Shown: one piece after another, positions 10,801 to 21,767 of the stretch
How positions within the stretch are numbered: the stretch's first letter is position 1
Layout: each line of letters opens with the position of its first letter
Source of the DNA: Rachycentron canadum
Taxonomy: Eukaryota > Chordata > Actinopteri > Carangiformes > Rachycentridae
Length of the DNA stretch: 64,000 nucleotides
Direction of reading: 5' to 3'
Assembly (NCBI GenBank): GCA_038496675.1
Contig: CM076648.1
Location: 13,260,429 to 13,324,428, forward strand
Position numbers and translations under genes: made by a program
Notes under the pieces: model-generated
Databases searched by the model: none
The model's input: only the letters and a program-made list of their open reading frames with translations
Told to the model about the DNA's origin: nothing

Positions 10801-13356
10801 TCTACAATATGTCTGCATGAATGGATTTTTGTTCTGTAGCACCTTCAGCTACAGGCTGCAGTTGTGAGTCCTTACACTGAGCTGTTACAACCTTGTCTGA
10901 AGATTTCTATTCTGCAGGATATTAAAGCAGAGCAGCTTTAACCAGGAACAGGTCAAGTCTCACATTAAAGTCTCTGCAGACTGCTTGTGAAAAGATGATT
11001 TCTGATTTGTGTTAAAGAATTACAGTGCTGTGTTAACCTCAGCACTTCTAGATTCTAGGAAGATGTCTGGGTCAGGCTGAGAGGTTTTTTTGATTAATGT
11101 TAATATTTAGCCTCAGCAATTATATGTATGATTCATAAAATGTGATCAATGACATGAAGCTTTCATGAGGAACCCTGGTGTTTTTATATCAAAATTTCAC
11201 AACTACACCTGCACACAAACACTGAAAACTGTAAAACTCTGTCACACACTGACACAAATGCACACAACTGCACACACTCGTACACGCTCGCACACATACA
11301 CACTCCTCCTGGCTATGAGTACCCTTGCCCCAAGTGCTCCCTTGCTGCAGTCTCCATAGCAGGCAGGGAGACTGTCTGAGTGCTTTATGTTTGCTGTAAC
11401 ACAGAGTCATCACTGTCAGAGCCATTGATTTGTCAACAACATAGTGATACACTGTAGATGGATAATGGCCCATCTTGTGCACAGTTGCTGCATTTTTCTG
11501 GACAGCCAAGGAGCATCTGCTGTTGTTTTTTTTTTTCTGTCTTTCCTTCCTCCTCCTCTTAAACCCCCCCCCACCCACCCCACACTCACATCCCTGCAGT
11601 TTGAAAACAATAAAAGAAAAGCAATGTGTCTTGTTCAGCTACTAAATAGCTGTCTGGTTTGAGTCTCCTGAGGTGGTTGCACATCAGTGGCTAGCCCATC
11701 TATCAGGCCAATGCACGGCGCTCAAACCTCCAGGTATAAAGATGATAAATACCCCACCAACTGAAAAGGGCATGGAAAAAGATGGATGGATATGGAAAGA
11801 GAGAGACAGTTACAGATATCGAAATGGAGTGACTGTGGGAGAAAAAACAGGTGCAATTGAAGGAGAAAAATGAGAAGAAATTCACAATAAAAGAAACTGG
11901 GAAACAAGAAGAAGAAAGAAGAACCAGGATGCCCTTTAAGTGCACCTGGAGCTGCCTGCAACTGCTCGTCAGGTCTGCTCTTTCCGAAGGTTTCCTGAAA
12001 TAGAGACTAAGGCCTAAGGCTTAGTTATATTTTTTATTTTTAGTTTAGTTAAAATAGTTGAGTATATTGACTTGCAGATGAATTGCCATCAAAGAAACTG
12101 TATTTACTTACTACTCATTCAAGGTTGTGCTTGCAACTACTCAGTCTCTGTCTTACCTGTAATTAGTAGGCTACCAAATTAGACAGTTCTTCAAAACGTC
12201 TTGGAAGTTTAGCTTGTTTGGAAATAAATTGGAATTTACAGACCCATAAAATAGCTATTTTAGGGGCTATTAACATGTCACTAAATTAAAATGGGTTATA
12301 AAACAACTACAATAGTTATTACTTAGGGATCAGCTGTCACTAAATATTTCCACCAAGTAACTGCCAAGTACAGCATGACAGGAAAGGGAACTGAACAACA
12401 AAGCTAATATTAATTTGCAACCTGTTTAAGGGGAAGATTAAAAATGAACTAATATGAAATATGGTTGACATATTTGACCTTAACACTTGAAATGTTGTTT
12501 GATAATTATGTATTTAAACCACACGTTACTTACTATAATACTGCATTTATTTAAATTGCATAAATATTGCCAAATCTGAAACACACATTTTTACCCATGT
12601 ATGTAAGCACCTACATTTTGGGCGTTTCTAAAACTGTTATAATAAGCATTTATGTTTATGACTTAATATTGAGCCCACGTAGATGATTGCTTTTGACTGG
12701 ACACCGTCATTTAAGACACAGTTTTGCAAGGTGCAACACAGTTCAGTAAACCACTACAATGAAGCTAGCTAGTATTACTGAGAACTTAGGAAGGAGTTTG
12801 CACACAAAGTTAGCTATGAATAGCTCATACAACTCAGTCCTGGCTCCCTGTTCTCATCCCTTATTCCCTCTACTGTTTGATTAAACAGTACTTTCCCCCC
12901 TTATCTGGGCTGTCGCTGCATGAAGGAGCTATCTGCTGTGTGAGTGGCAGACTACTGCCTGCTGCCTCTGATAGCATTCCACTTTGGTTAGGTAAATAGG
13001 AACTTAACTGAACTGAGACAATTTAAACAGTCTAAATGTAAGGAGATTAAAACTGGCCAAACAGTGGCTGAGCACAGGGATGCATCACTGCAAGTTATGC
13101 ACTGCTGCAAGAACGAAAAACACACATGTACTATAGGCTTGTGCAATGCGCACACACACGCTTATTTTACAAAGTCAAACAGAAAGACATAGGCATCAGA
13201 GATGCTCAGATAGAGACACAAAGAGCGAGAGGACATCAAGAGGCAGCCTTTAGTGTTTTTGATGCCTTGGTGCCCTCTGACCCACAAAATCACTGTCTAT
13301 GCTTGCAAAGTCACACACTCACACATGCCCACGCGTGAGGTGCGAACACGAGCAAG

Positions 13357-13392
<36 letters not shown>

Positions 13393-14849
13393 AACACGAA
13401 CACACGAACATAAACGCAAGATACAAATGGCATGAGGCAGGCAAAGCAGGATGGACCTGGGGATAAGTTTCTGCCTGGACGCCCTCATATCTAAGCCAGT
13501 CCTGCCCTGCTCTGCCCACAGGCCTAACCAGACTGGCCAGTCGAGTGAGCGACCTACCCTGACTCTAACACTGTGTGGCAGGGGGACCTAGAGACAGATG
13601 TTCCCTGCCACTGGCATGGTGCTGAAGAGGAGATAGTATCCCATGTGCAAACAGTATATGAGTATCTGAAGACAGAGGGAGAGGGAGACAGAGAGAGACA
13701 CTGAACGCTTGAATAGCAATGTTGGGAGGAAGGAGGAGGAGAAGCACTGGGTGGTGGAGGTAGGGGTGTTGGGGGGTGGGGTGAGGGTGAGTGTGTATGT
13801 GTGTGCACGTGTGTGGGGGGGCAGTATAAAAGAAGAAATAAATCAAGTCAAAGCAATTTGTGGCAATGGCTGCTGCAGTGTCATTAGGAATCCCGTCACG
13901 CAGCAACTTCTCAGAGCAGTCAGCAGACAGGTTGACAGCAGGCCAAAGAGGAATTTTAATTTTTCCCCTGTCTCACAGCTCCCACCTCAGATACATTTCC
14001 TAACCACCGGCTCACCCTGGCAGCAGTGGCCCACAAGCCCATCCTCAACATCACTGGCCCTTCCTGGACTGAAAACTACTTTTTGTATTTTAATGAAACA
14101 TGCTACCTGCAAAAAGAATTAGATTTTAATGTTGTTTTACAAAAGTGTGAAAAGTGAAAAATAAACCAAAGATAAATCATCTAGTTTGCAGTACAACATC
14201 TGAATCAGTAATTGTCCATAAACTGCATAAAATCAATAAAATGTAAACATAAGTTCTAGGAAACATGGAGACATGGCACAGGGCAGATGTTACCTGGTGA
14301 TGGTGTAATTTACATTTTTTTCTGTTTTTGCTTTGCCTCAGCCTGCCACTGCATCAGTGTGCCAAATGATTTTTTTAACCTTTCTGCAAAATTGGTAACG
14401 CGTGTGAAGTTGTCCTGTTAAGATGTGGACTGTCAATGATACCATTATATATATATATAGATTATATCTACAGATAGACAGTGTTATATATCCATGTTGC
14501 AGAGATGTGGTGGAGAAAAGAACTGAAGAGGGAAGTTTTTACATTAAAAAACTTCAAGTCAAAGCTACAACAAATATTTTTATGTGAATTTTGTTAACCA
14601 AACGTTGCACGCAAACAGCTTTAAGTAATGAGAACGCATAACTGAGGTTGAAACAATTCAATCAATACATCACAAATCACATAATATGGTGCATTCAACT
14701 CGGTAAGGGAATACACGCCAGAGATAACATCTTAAGGAAGCAGCGCATCAGATGGAGCGAAAAAGATACGTTATGGATCTATAAAACCAACAGATCTAAA
14801 TCTGCGTTAGGAGAGAATGAGCAGCACAAACACACACAGACATGTTGCG
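10801..14849. other. Intergenic DNA, no gene seen
   Basis: Mostly AT-rich unique-looking sequence. It contains CA-rich patches (11215-11310, 13362-13389), a run of C at 11562-11585, purine-rich blocks near 11760-11930, and G-rich tracts at 13768-13830. The longest frames (11189-11578 minus, 13709-14122 plus) overlap antisense partners and show no domain. Confidence 0.5.
13362..13389. repeat. (CA)n microsatellite
   Basis: Fourteen nearly perfect CA units, inside a longer CA/CG-rich stretch (13310-13420). Confidence 0.95.
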
Positions 14850-15250
14850 TGTCTGCCACTGAGAGAAGAGGAGAATGTCGTACCAACACTGCCGGAGCAG
14901 AGCAGGGCAGAGTAATGCTGCACATTTCTCCTTACAGCTGCCACTTTAATGAGCAGACAAAATGGCCACCGTTGAATAATTAATATGCGGGTCCATTAAC
15001 AAGGCATTAGAATGCATTCTATCTCTTATTGATTTTTTTTCCCTAAGTTTTTTTTATTTTTTTAGTCGAAAACTTTTACTCCATCCGTAGACCACTCTGC
15101 GTCCAGCGCTGCAGCGAGTGAAATATGGCTGCTGCTGTTTAAATGTCAGCTTTGTAATTACACATGGAGCCACGAGCTGGGCTATCCCACGACCTGAGGG
15201 CCTCTGATTTATGGTCAGGCACTGATGGTAACAGCACAGACACATACAGA
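14850..15250. promoter_or_regulatory. Possible conserved noncoding block B
   Basis: Roughly 400 bp of high-complexity sequence with homeodomain-like cores (TTAATGAG, AATAATTAATATG, CATTAG). A second half (15060-15240) is richer in CpG and contains GCTGCTGCTG and TAATTAC words. Two T tracts separate the halves. No splice sites or coding frame fit it. This texture is typical of vertebrate conserved noncoding elements, but conservation itself is not visible here. Confidence 0.25.
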
Positions 15251-16085
15251 CAAAATGCATTCACACATTAAACATCATTTCCACTGGTGCTTGTACACAC
15301 CAAACCTAAAGTAAGATTACACACCTTTACTATAGAGAGTTTGTACATTAAGACAATGTGCACAACGTGCTTTCATGTAGTGAGTACTACGCAACAAACA
15401 AAATTCATGAATTAATGTTTTTTCCTTTAACCCTTAATAAATACTTTATGTATTGAATATGGACCATATTTCACCCAATCTGATTCTTCTTTTTTTTTCA
15501 TTTTTATTTAATATCTTACATTTAGGGTATATACAAGTGTCAGAGATTTTTGACTATTGAGTTATCAGGTTTGGTATGTGCCAATCACAGAGCGTTTACA
15601 GTAGTATATGCATAATCAACATAAAATATAACAAGTGACATTTAAATACATCAAAACATGGAAGGAGATCATTTTCATCACACACATTTTGGGAGAATTT
15701 ATTATTGTCAAATCTATGTTTGAAAAAAAAGTTTAAAGCAATGTTGATTGTAGTTGCATCTCTGATACATAACTAAATCATTTATTAGGATAAAATCAAA
15801 TCATTTCTAGCTTTTCTAGCTTATCTGTATTTTATAACATTGTAAATTAAATATCTAACAACTCTCAGCTCTGAGCCTTCATAAACTTCACAATTACAAT
15901 AAATACAAAATAAATCTGAAAGTAATCAAAAGTTTAATCGATAATGAAAATGATTGTTACAGCCCTACACCCTTATCTTCACCACTGCATCAATTCAGAA
16001 GCAGATAATGGTGTCACTCCTCAACCCAGTATCTGTTACACTTGTCTGAAGTATAACCTTGTCCCCCTTTCCTCCTCCCAATGCT
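15251..16085. other. Intergenic AT-rich DNA
   Basis: AT-rich sequence with T tracts near 15480-15500 and no frame or repeat I could support. Confidence 0.5.
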
Positions 16086-16087
16086 TT

Positions 16088-16142
16088 TTTGCTCAGCGGT
16101 CTAACACACTCTAGTGGCATGTGGGACACCCTGGTTCAATAC
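16088..16142 (+). repeat. tRNA-like SINE head fragment
   Basis: The segment GCTCAGCGGTCTAACACAC, followed about 25 bp later by CCTGGTTCAAT, resembles the A and B boxes of a tRNA-type RNA polymerase III promoter, as found at the 5' end of tRNA-derived SINEs. The spacing and bases are degenerate and no acceptor stem can be folded, so it is not a functional tRNA gene. The 3' body of the element is not recognisable. Confidence 0.35.
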
Positions 16143-16709
16143 ACCCTCCCGAATGCTCTCCGCCCATCAGTCAGATTCTAGGCACAGATACCTGCTGGGA
16201 AAAACCAATCTATATCTGGACGAATGGAGGAGGAGAGGCGAGGCCAGATCAATGTACAGATATTGATACACACAGCCATGCAAGGAGACTACACTCACTC
16301 TGAACTCATTCTCTCTCTCACTGAAAAGATTAGGAATCGAGATGAACTGCTGAGTAAGGTGTGTGTGTGTGTGTAGATGACAAAAGAGACATTGTAACAC
16401 ACTGGCAGATAGTAACGATAGAGCAGGGACAGAGAGAGTTGAAAGGAAAGGAGGGAGTTGAGATACGTAGTAGAGACACAGATTACCACCACAGAGCTCA
16501 GTAATGGTGTGAGGGGAGCACGTCAATAATAAATACCTCCCATTACACCACAGTGGACTGCTGCAGCAGCCTGTACAGCACGACACCTGCTGACTCCCTG
16601 ATCTACCTCAAATTACAATGATGCTCTCACACTGAGCTCCCGTGTGAGTACAACACACACTGCCTGCATCAAACACAGGCAGATTTACAGCTGTGCATAC
16701 AGCTATGCA
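16143..16709. other. Intergenic DNA, no gene seen
   Basis: Contains a short (GT)n at about 16360-16374 and CA-rich patches. The minus-strand frame 16167-16586 runs through CT and GT simple sequence and has no domain. Confidence 0.45.
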
Positions 16710-17140
16710 CAGATACATGCATTAAATCACACATGCGGCTGCAGCGCCGACTTCATTTTCCAGCACAGTACAGAGGTTGAGCGTTGGAGTTTGATCCTCT
16801 CTGACGACTCCCCGTTGGGGTCTGGATTTTTTTTTTCTCCCTCTCCTCCCTCCCTCTCTTCAAAGAGACGAGGCTTGACATCCAGGTGTTTTATAGTATT
16901 TGTGGCTCTGATCATCCATCAAGCCGATCGATCACTCTCCCAGCAGCTTTTATTAATGATCTTGTCAGCCAGCCCGCTCTTGGGTGCAGCCGCTTGTCCA
17001 GAATGATAGATCATTAGCTAGTCTGCCTGCTATTTATTCTCTCATGACCTTGTCTCTCTCCATTGTTGAGTGGGCCGAGTTATGAGAGCTAGAACATGAT
17101 AATTCAGTATTGATTCTGTTTTTTTTCCCCAAAAAGTTTT
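16710..17140. promoter_or_regulatory. Possible conserved noncoding block C
   Basis: About 430 bp of unusually non-repetitive sequence, with CpGs, a GATCGATC-containing word near 16925, TTTATTAATGATC near 16947, and AGAATGATAGATCATTAG near 17000. The T tract at 16828-16836 interrupts it. No reading frame or splice sites fit. I flag it as a candidate cis-regulatory element of the acsf3-cdh15 interval on texture alone. Confidence 0.25.
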
Positions 17141-17172
17141 TTCGAGCCATGTTCAACTGCAAAAATGCAGAT

Positions 17173-17397
17173 AGTGTTGGGGAAAGTAGCAAAAAGTAGA
17201 AAGTAGCAGCACTCTATGAAAATATTCCAATATAAGTAAAATCTACAGTACTATCCTATATCTCCCTCTGAAATTAAGTTCTGTTTAAGTGTAAGGTGGA
17301 ATAAAATGAAAACACTCGATAAAGTACAACTTAGGTACAGTAATTGAATAAACTGAGTAACCGCTATTTAATTAATATTTAGTTACTTTCCACCACT
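17173..17397 (-). mobile_element. MITE-like non-autonomous DNA transposon with terminal inverted repeats
   Basis: The left end reads AGTGTTGGGGAAAGTAGC and the reverse complement of the right end reads AGTGGTGGAAAGTAACT, an imperfect terminal inverted repeat of about 17 bp. The roughly 225-bp interior is non-coding and resembles, from memory, a very abundant teleost element starting 'agtggtggaaagtaactaagtac', read on the minus strand here. No clear target-site duplication remains, so this is an old copy. hAT-like ancestry is likely but not proven from the ends alone. Confidence 0.65.
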
Positions 17398-20300
17398 GGA
17401 CAGACGTTGTGAAACAGGCAAATGAGAGAAACACAATTAATGAGTGAGTGAGAGTGATGAGAGACAGAGAGTGGAAAGAAAGAGAGCAATAGAGAGAAGG
17501 TAAGAGGGGAAGAGAAAAAGGCTCTGATGAAACAGAGAGGGCCAGCAGGGGTTTCACAGGAACGAGGCCCAAGGCTGAGCCACTGAGGTGTAAGTAGCTT
17601 TAGAATAAACACGAGCTCCATGTAAACAACAACCTGCTCTATGTGCATTGGTTACACACCCACACAAACGTGGCAGGGTTCTGGATTCATTGATGTGTGT
17701 TTGAATGTGTGTGTATTATACACTCAGGGCGTCCCTGGGGCTGAAGAGCCTTGTCTGTCATCCTCCGATCACTCTTCCTTCTACCCACTTACATGCATCA
17801 AGCCTGTCATGTTGATCAAGTGGCTGTGGGGCCGAAGCCTTTTGTGATTGTCAAACGTGTGCACCTGAGAGTTGTAACTGTAGCCTGATTTTCTGTTTGT
17901 GTCTGCAATGTTCAATCGACCAGCTATCGTGTGTCCGTGGGTTATTACTTCAGTCTGACCTGTTTATTATGCAGCCATTGTACAAAGAAAAGAAGTCTGA
18001 ACTTCTTTCTCCTCCAGAATCATTCATGATGGACGGCTTTCATGTTCACAGCAGAATGACGGGCTGACTGAGGAGTCAGAGTGACAGAGGATGAGTTTCA
18101 AAGTAACCCACTGAATGTACAAGAACAAATTCAAATGAGTGCAGGCAACACATTACTAGTGTTGATCTCTGTATTGGCAGAGAAATGTAAATATTAAATG
18201 ACATTTATTACATACCAGGCCCAACATCTCTGAATCCTTGTTTCCTCGTAGTGACATAAAGTCTCTCAAGGCAGAAAACTAGAGTCTAGTACATGTTCCC
18301 AGAAAAGAGGTTGAAACTAAAGGGAGACCATCTGCTTTGGAATAGTTCACTTACTATCATTAGATCATCAAAAGAAAGAAAACAAAACAAAAATTGACAA
18401 CACACATCTGAGTAATATGAGGCTTAGTTTAGCACCAGCACTGGAAACAGAGGAGAAAGTTAGTCTGGGTGTGTTCAAACATGCCCACGGTTCACTAGCA
18501 CATTGTTGTTTAATCTGAAAAAATACCATAAAAACAAAGTGGGGTTATTATTTCTTTACTATTCCATTAGTTTTAAAGTGGCTATTAAACAGATCAATTT
18601 AACAAAATTCGCCACCACCCCTGACTGTGATGTCAGGGTGAACTGAGACATCCTGGCGTACATCACTGTAGCAAGGTGAGAGGTGAAACCACTGGTATCA
18701 AGTTGCTCTTTAACTGCAGAAAATTTCTCCGTAGGTACTTGCAAAGATGTGATCACATTGTGATTTTTTTTTATTCATACCTGCCTTTCTAATGTGTGCA
18801 TGGTCTGAAGAGGAAGCTAAATGAGTCTTGAAAAATATATATCACCTTAGAGGCACGCCTACAGAAAAAGCGGACCTGCAACAAGGCAACACCGATATAA
18901 ACCTTGATCCTTCGTCTCTTTGTGCTTTTAAAACCTTTGTCATTCTATCCAAACTCACAAACATATAAACAGCCTCTCCGGTGTCCCCCATAACCCACCC
19001 TCCAGGACCCTGGGGCCCAATAAGCAGCCATCTACAGACAACTTCCTTAACCACGCTTCAGCAAACACAACCAAGGAGTGCTTGAATGTGTGTGTGTTTG
19101 AGAGAGTGAGAGTGAGAGAGGGGAGGTGGAGGTAGTTCAAGGGCATGAGTACTCCATCAAGCTTGAGTCCAGGGAATATCCAACAACTTCCCCTCCCCCT
19201 TGTGTACAACAGGTGAGCACTGGAGCCCGTCCTGAATGTCTCTCCTAAACACACACACCTACAGTACAGAGCACCTATTACTGCACAACAGCTCAACACA
19301 TTTCAGCTTTGATTTTGACCATCTGCTGCCAGCTGCAGCCTCAGTGTGGCAGCCCCAGTCTTCCTGCCTGTGGCCCTGGCCAGCTCTCAGCTTTAGCGTG
19401 GGTGGTTGGGTGGGGCGGCAAGGGGGTTTGGGGGCACTGAAGCTGTCCTCTGGTGCTCCTGCAGCCCTGTCTGCTCATCCATCCTAGCCTGCCAGCCCAC
19501 AGATCGATAGCTCTGCTCTCTTAATCAGGTCTCTGGTGACTGTGGGCGGACGAGTGCGTGTGCGTGTGTGTGTGTGTGTGTTTGGACAGGAGGTTGTATC
19601 GGCTGGAGGTTGCACTACCATCTTCAGTTCTCTGGCTGTTCGTGACGGCTGTTTATCTCAATCGCATTTTAGTATCTTCTTCTCTCTTTCCCCTTCTTCA
19701 TCTCCATATCCTTTGTATATCACTCGTTCAAAACCCTACAGACTTTTTTTGCATCGTCATTTCTTTTATCCCTTCCTCTATCAACTTTCTCTAGCCAGCT
19801 CTTGTCAATGCTCCAAACTCTCTGACAGTCTTGCTTTATATTTTTTCTCCTCTGTGCCTTCTCTTTCATCTCTTCATGCACTCTGCCTATTTTGGCTGCA
19901 TGCCAGTGCTCATTCAAAAGTCACAGTCAAGTTGGCCCCGGTGCCACTGCAATCTGTTTTGACTTGTGATGAAGACAGAAGAGGCGAAGTATTGGAGAAA
20001 TGGAGATGAGAAAGGATGAGAGGTGAGAAGAGCCAGCGGAGCACGAGGGTTAGTCAGATGGAGTGCGGGGCATCCAGCTGTGGTGTTGTGCCTTGCTAGA
20101 GAATCCGCCTTCAGGCTCTCATCACACACCTGCGTAACCACAGCTGCACGCACGCACGCACACACACACACACACACACAAAAACACACACTCGCACATA
20201 CACACATGCACACAAGCGCACACACGTCCACACATACACAGAGAAAACAAGTGAAACAAGAGTGTGGCTTATGAAAAAGCAGCAAACAAAAATATCTCCA

Positions 20301-21000
20301 AAACACTTTTTAATTTAAATTTTATAAAACTTTTTTAATTTTCAGATAAACATTTCAAGTGCATCAGAGTGTGTACAGTGCTGAGAAACTAATATTAATC
20401 ATCATGTTTACTCATTGATCACATTTCAATGCCTCCTTTTCTACTAACACATCCTGCTTTATTTTGGTTTTATTGAGGGTGTAATTAACTATGATTCTTG
20501 ATTGTGGTCACAACACTCCAACCAACAAAACTGTCATTGTGTATTTTGTGATCACACTACGTTTTTACCAGTAAAACATCTGAATGTACCAATAGGAGTA
20601 CTCAAAGTCCTCTTTACCATTAGGTACCACTGTGTTATTACTGGAACAGTTGAACATCCTGCTCGGGGTATGTGGAATTATTCATCAGGAACCAAAGCAG
20701 ACTCCACTAGCTGTTCCCCGTCTCATTAAGGCAGATAGAACCAGTCCCACAGTTCTGCTGAGTGCTGACACTTCATAAACAAGCATATTGACTTTAAAGT
20801 AACTGTATCAAATGTTTTGTCCCAGTTCTGCACCTGACTGAATACAGTGTGTATACTGTTTCGCAGTTAGTAAAAAAAATTCTACACCAAAACTACACCA
20901 AAAAGCAGCAAAGTCAAATGAACTTCATAAAGAGAAGACAAAATGTTTTCCCAAATATCTTTCAGTATGTTTTTGTCTTCCAAGAGCTGTCTCACTATTG
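17398..21000. other. Intergenic DNA between acsf3 and putative cdh15
   Basis: No supported gene. Contains short CA/GT repeats at about 19556-19582 and 20141-20186 and a pyrimidine-rich stretch at about 19670-19880. The two longest frames (19536-20009 plus, 19914-20306 minus) lie over these and are not convincing. The block at 19300-19520 is GC-richer and is listed separately. Confidence 0.5.
19300..19520. promoter_or_regulatory. GC-rich block with paired E-boxes
   Basis: CATCTG at 19320-19325 and CAGCTG at 19330-19335 lie four bases apart, in a GC-rich, non-repetitive stretch in otherwise AT-rich intergenic DNA. Closely paired E-boxes are a known arrangement in myogenic enhancers. The block lies about 16 kb upstream of the putative cdh15 start. 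This is motif evidence only. Confidence 0.2.
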
Positions 21001-21007
21001 ACAGCAA

Positions 21008-21013
21008 TTTATT
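21008..21013 (-). terminator. Candidate poly(A) signal of acsf3
   Basis: TTTATT on the plus strand is AATAAA on the gene strand, about 640 bases beyond the stop codon. It is the nearest perfect hexamer I noticed downstream of the acsf3 stop. The next (20458-20463 and 20472-20477) would give a longer 3' UTR. Confidence 0.4.
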
Positions 21014-21229
21014 TACATTTTTTTAGTAGCTGTGAGCTACTGGAGTTCCTCTATTTCCTTTCCATTAAGAGCATACTCAAACGTCACAGCCTAAACCTGA
21101 ATATACTTCATACAGTACTGTAGTGTGGAACTGGGACACTGCTACAATTACAAACCCTACAAAAGTGGGTCATATAAGGTCGCATGCCATTTATAAATGA
21201 TTGAAACTTTGAAACCTATTGTTTGTCTG

Positions 21230-21425
21230 TCACGTCCATGTTCACCCTGGACAGGTTGCCAGTCTATTGCTGGGCCGACATATAGAGATACACAGAGACA
21301 ACCATTCACGCTCGCACTCAGGCCTATGGGCAAATCTAGAGTCACCAATTAACCAAAACGTGCATGTCCTTTGGGCTGTGGGAAGCTGGAGGAGAGGCAA
21401 CAGTGCTAACCACTGCACTGCCGTA
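21230..21425 (-). repeat. tRNA-headed teleost SINE copy, internally deleted
   Basis: On the minus strand the element begins tacggcagtgcagtggttag and ends with gactggcaacctgtccaggg, matching from memory one of the most abundant fish short interspersed repeats. Its middle includes TTAATTGGTGACTCTA and the usual 'gaatggttgtc' word. Relative to the usual form, the segment that should carry the B box (gggttcgaatcc) and the following ~80 bases is missing between about 21385 and 21395. It lies within or just beyond the acsf3 3' UTR. Confidence 0.75.
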
Positions 21426-21649
21426 CTGATAAAGAATATAATTAGCATTCAATAGACTGATAGAATTATCTTTGTACCAGTGTTTGTTGTGTGATGAAGT
21501 TACCTCAGAAGTTAAGTTAATTTTCCAGGTTGGTTATTTCTCCACTATTTTGTGTTTCCTCCTTATACGAGTCTGTGATGTTTGTTGGGTCTAAGGACCA
21601 TGTGGGATCAGCCAGGAAGTGACCAGGAACCTGTGTATTTTTATATATA

Positions 21650-21767
21650 TCAAAGCGCAAAGAAGTGCTGCAGGAGATCCTTCTTGTTGACCTTGCCCAT
21701 CTGATTCCTTGGCATCTCCTTCACCAGTACCAGGTCTGTGGGGATGGTGTAGGGCACCATGTGTTCG
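21650..21767 (-). CDS. acsf3: acsf3 terminal coding exon with A10 lysine and stop
   Basis: 118 bases: one base completes the serine codon, then 38 codons and TGA at 21652-21650. It encodes EHMVPYTIPTDLVLVKEMP followed by RNQMGKVNKKDLLQHFFAL. The lysine in NQMGK is the conserved A10 residue that contacts the phosphate during adenylation. The acceptor is gtttgttgcag|CGAACA. A minus-strand frame here read out of phase (21776-21591) is a shadow. Confidence 0.96.

Noticed and set aside
16088..16142. tRNA gene
   Set aside because: A- and B-box-like words are present but no acceptor stem or complete cloverleaf forms; treated as a SINE head.
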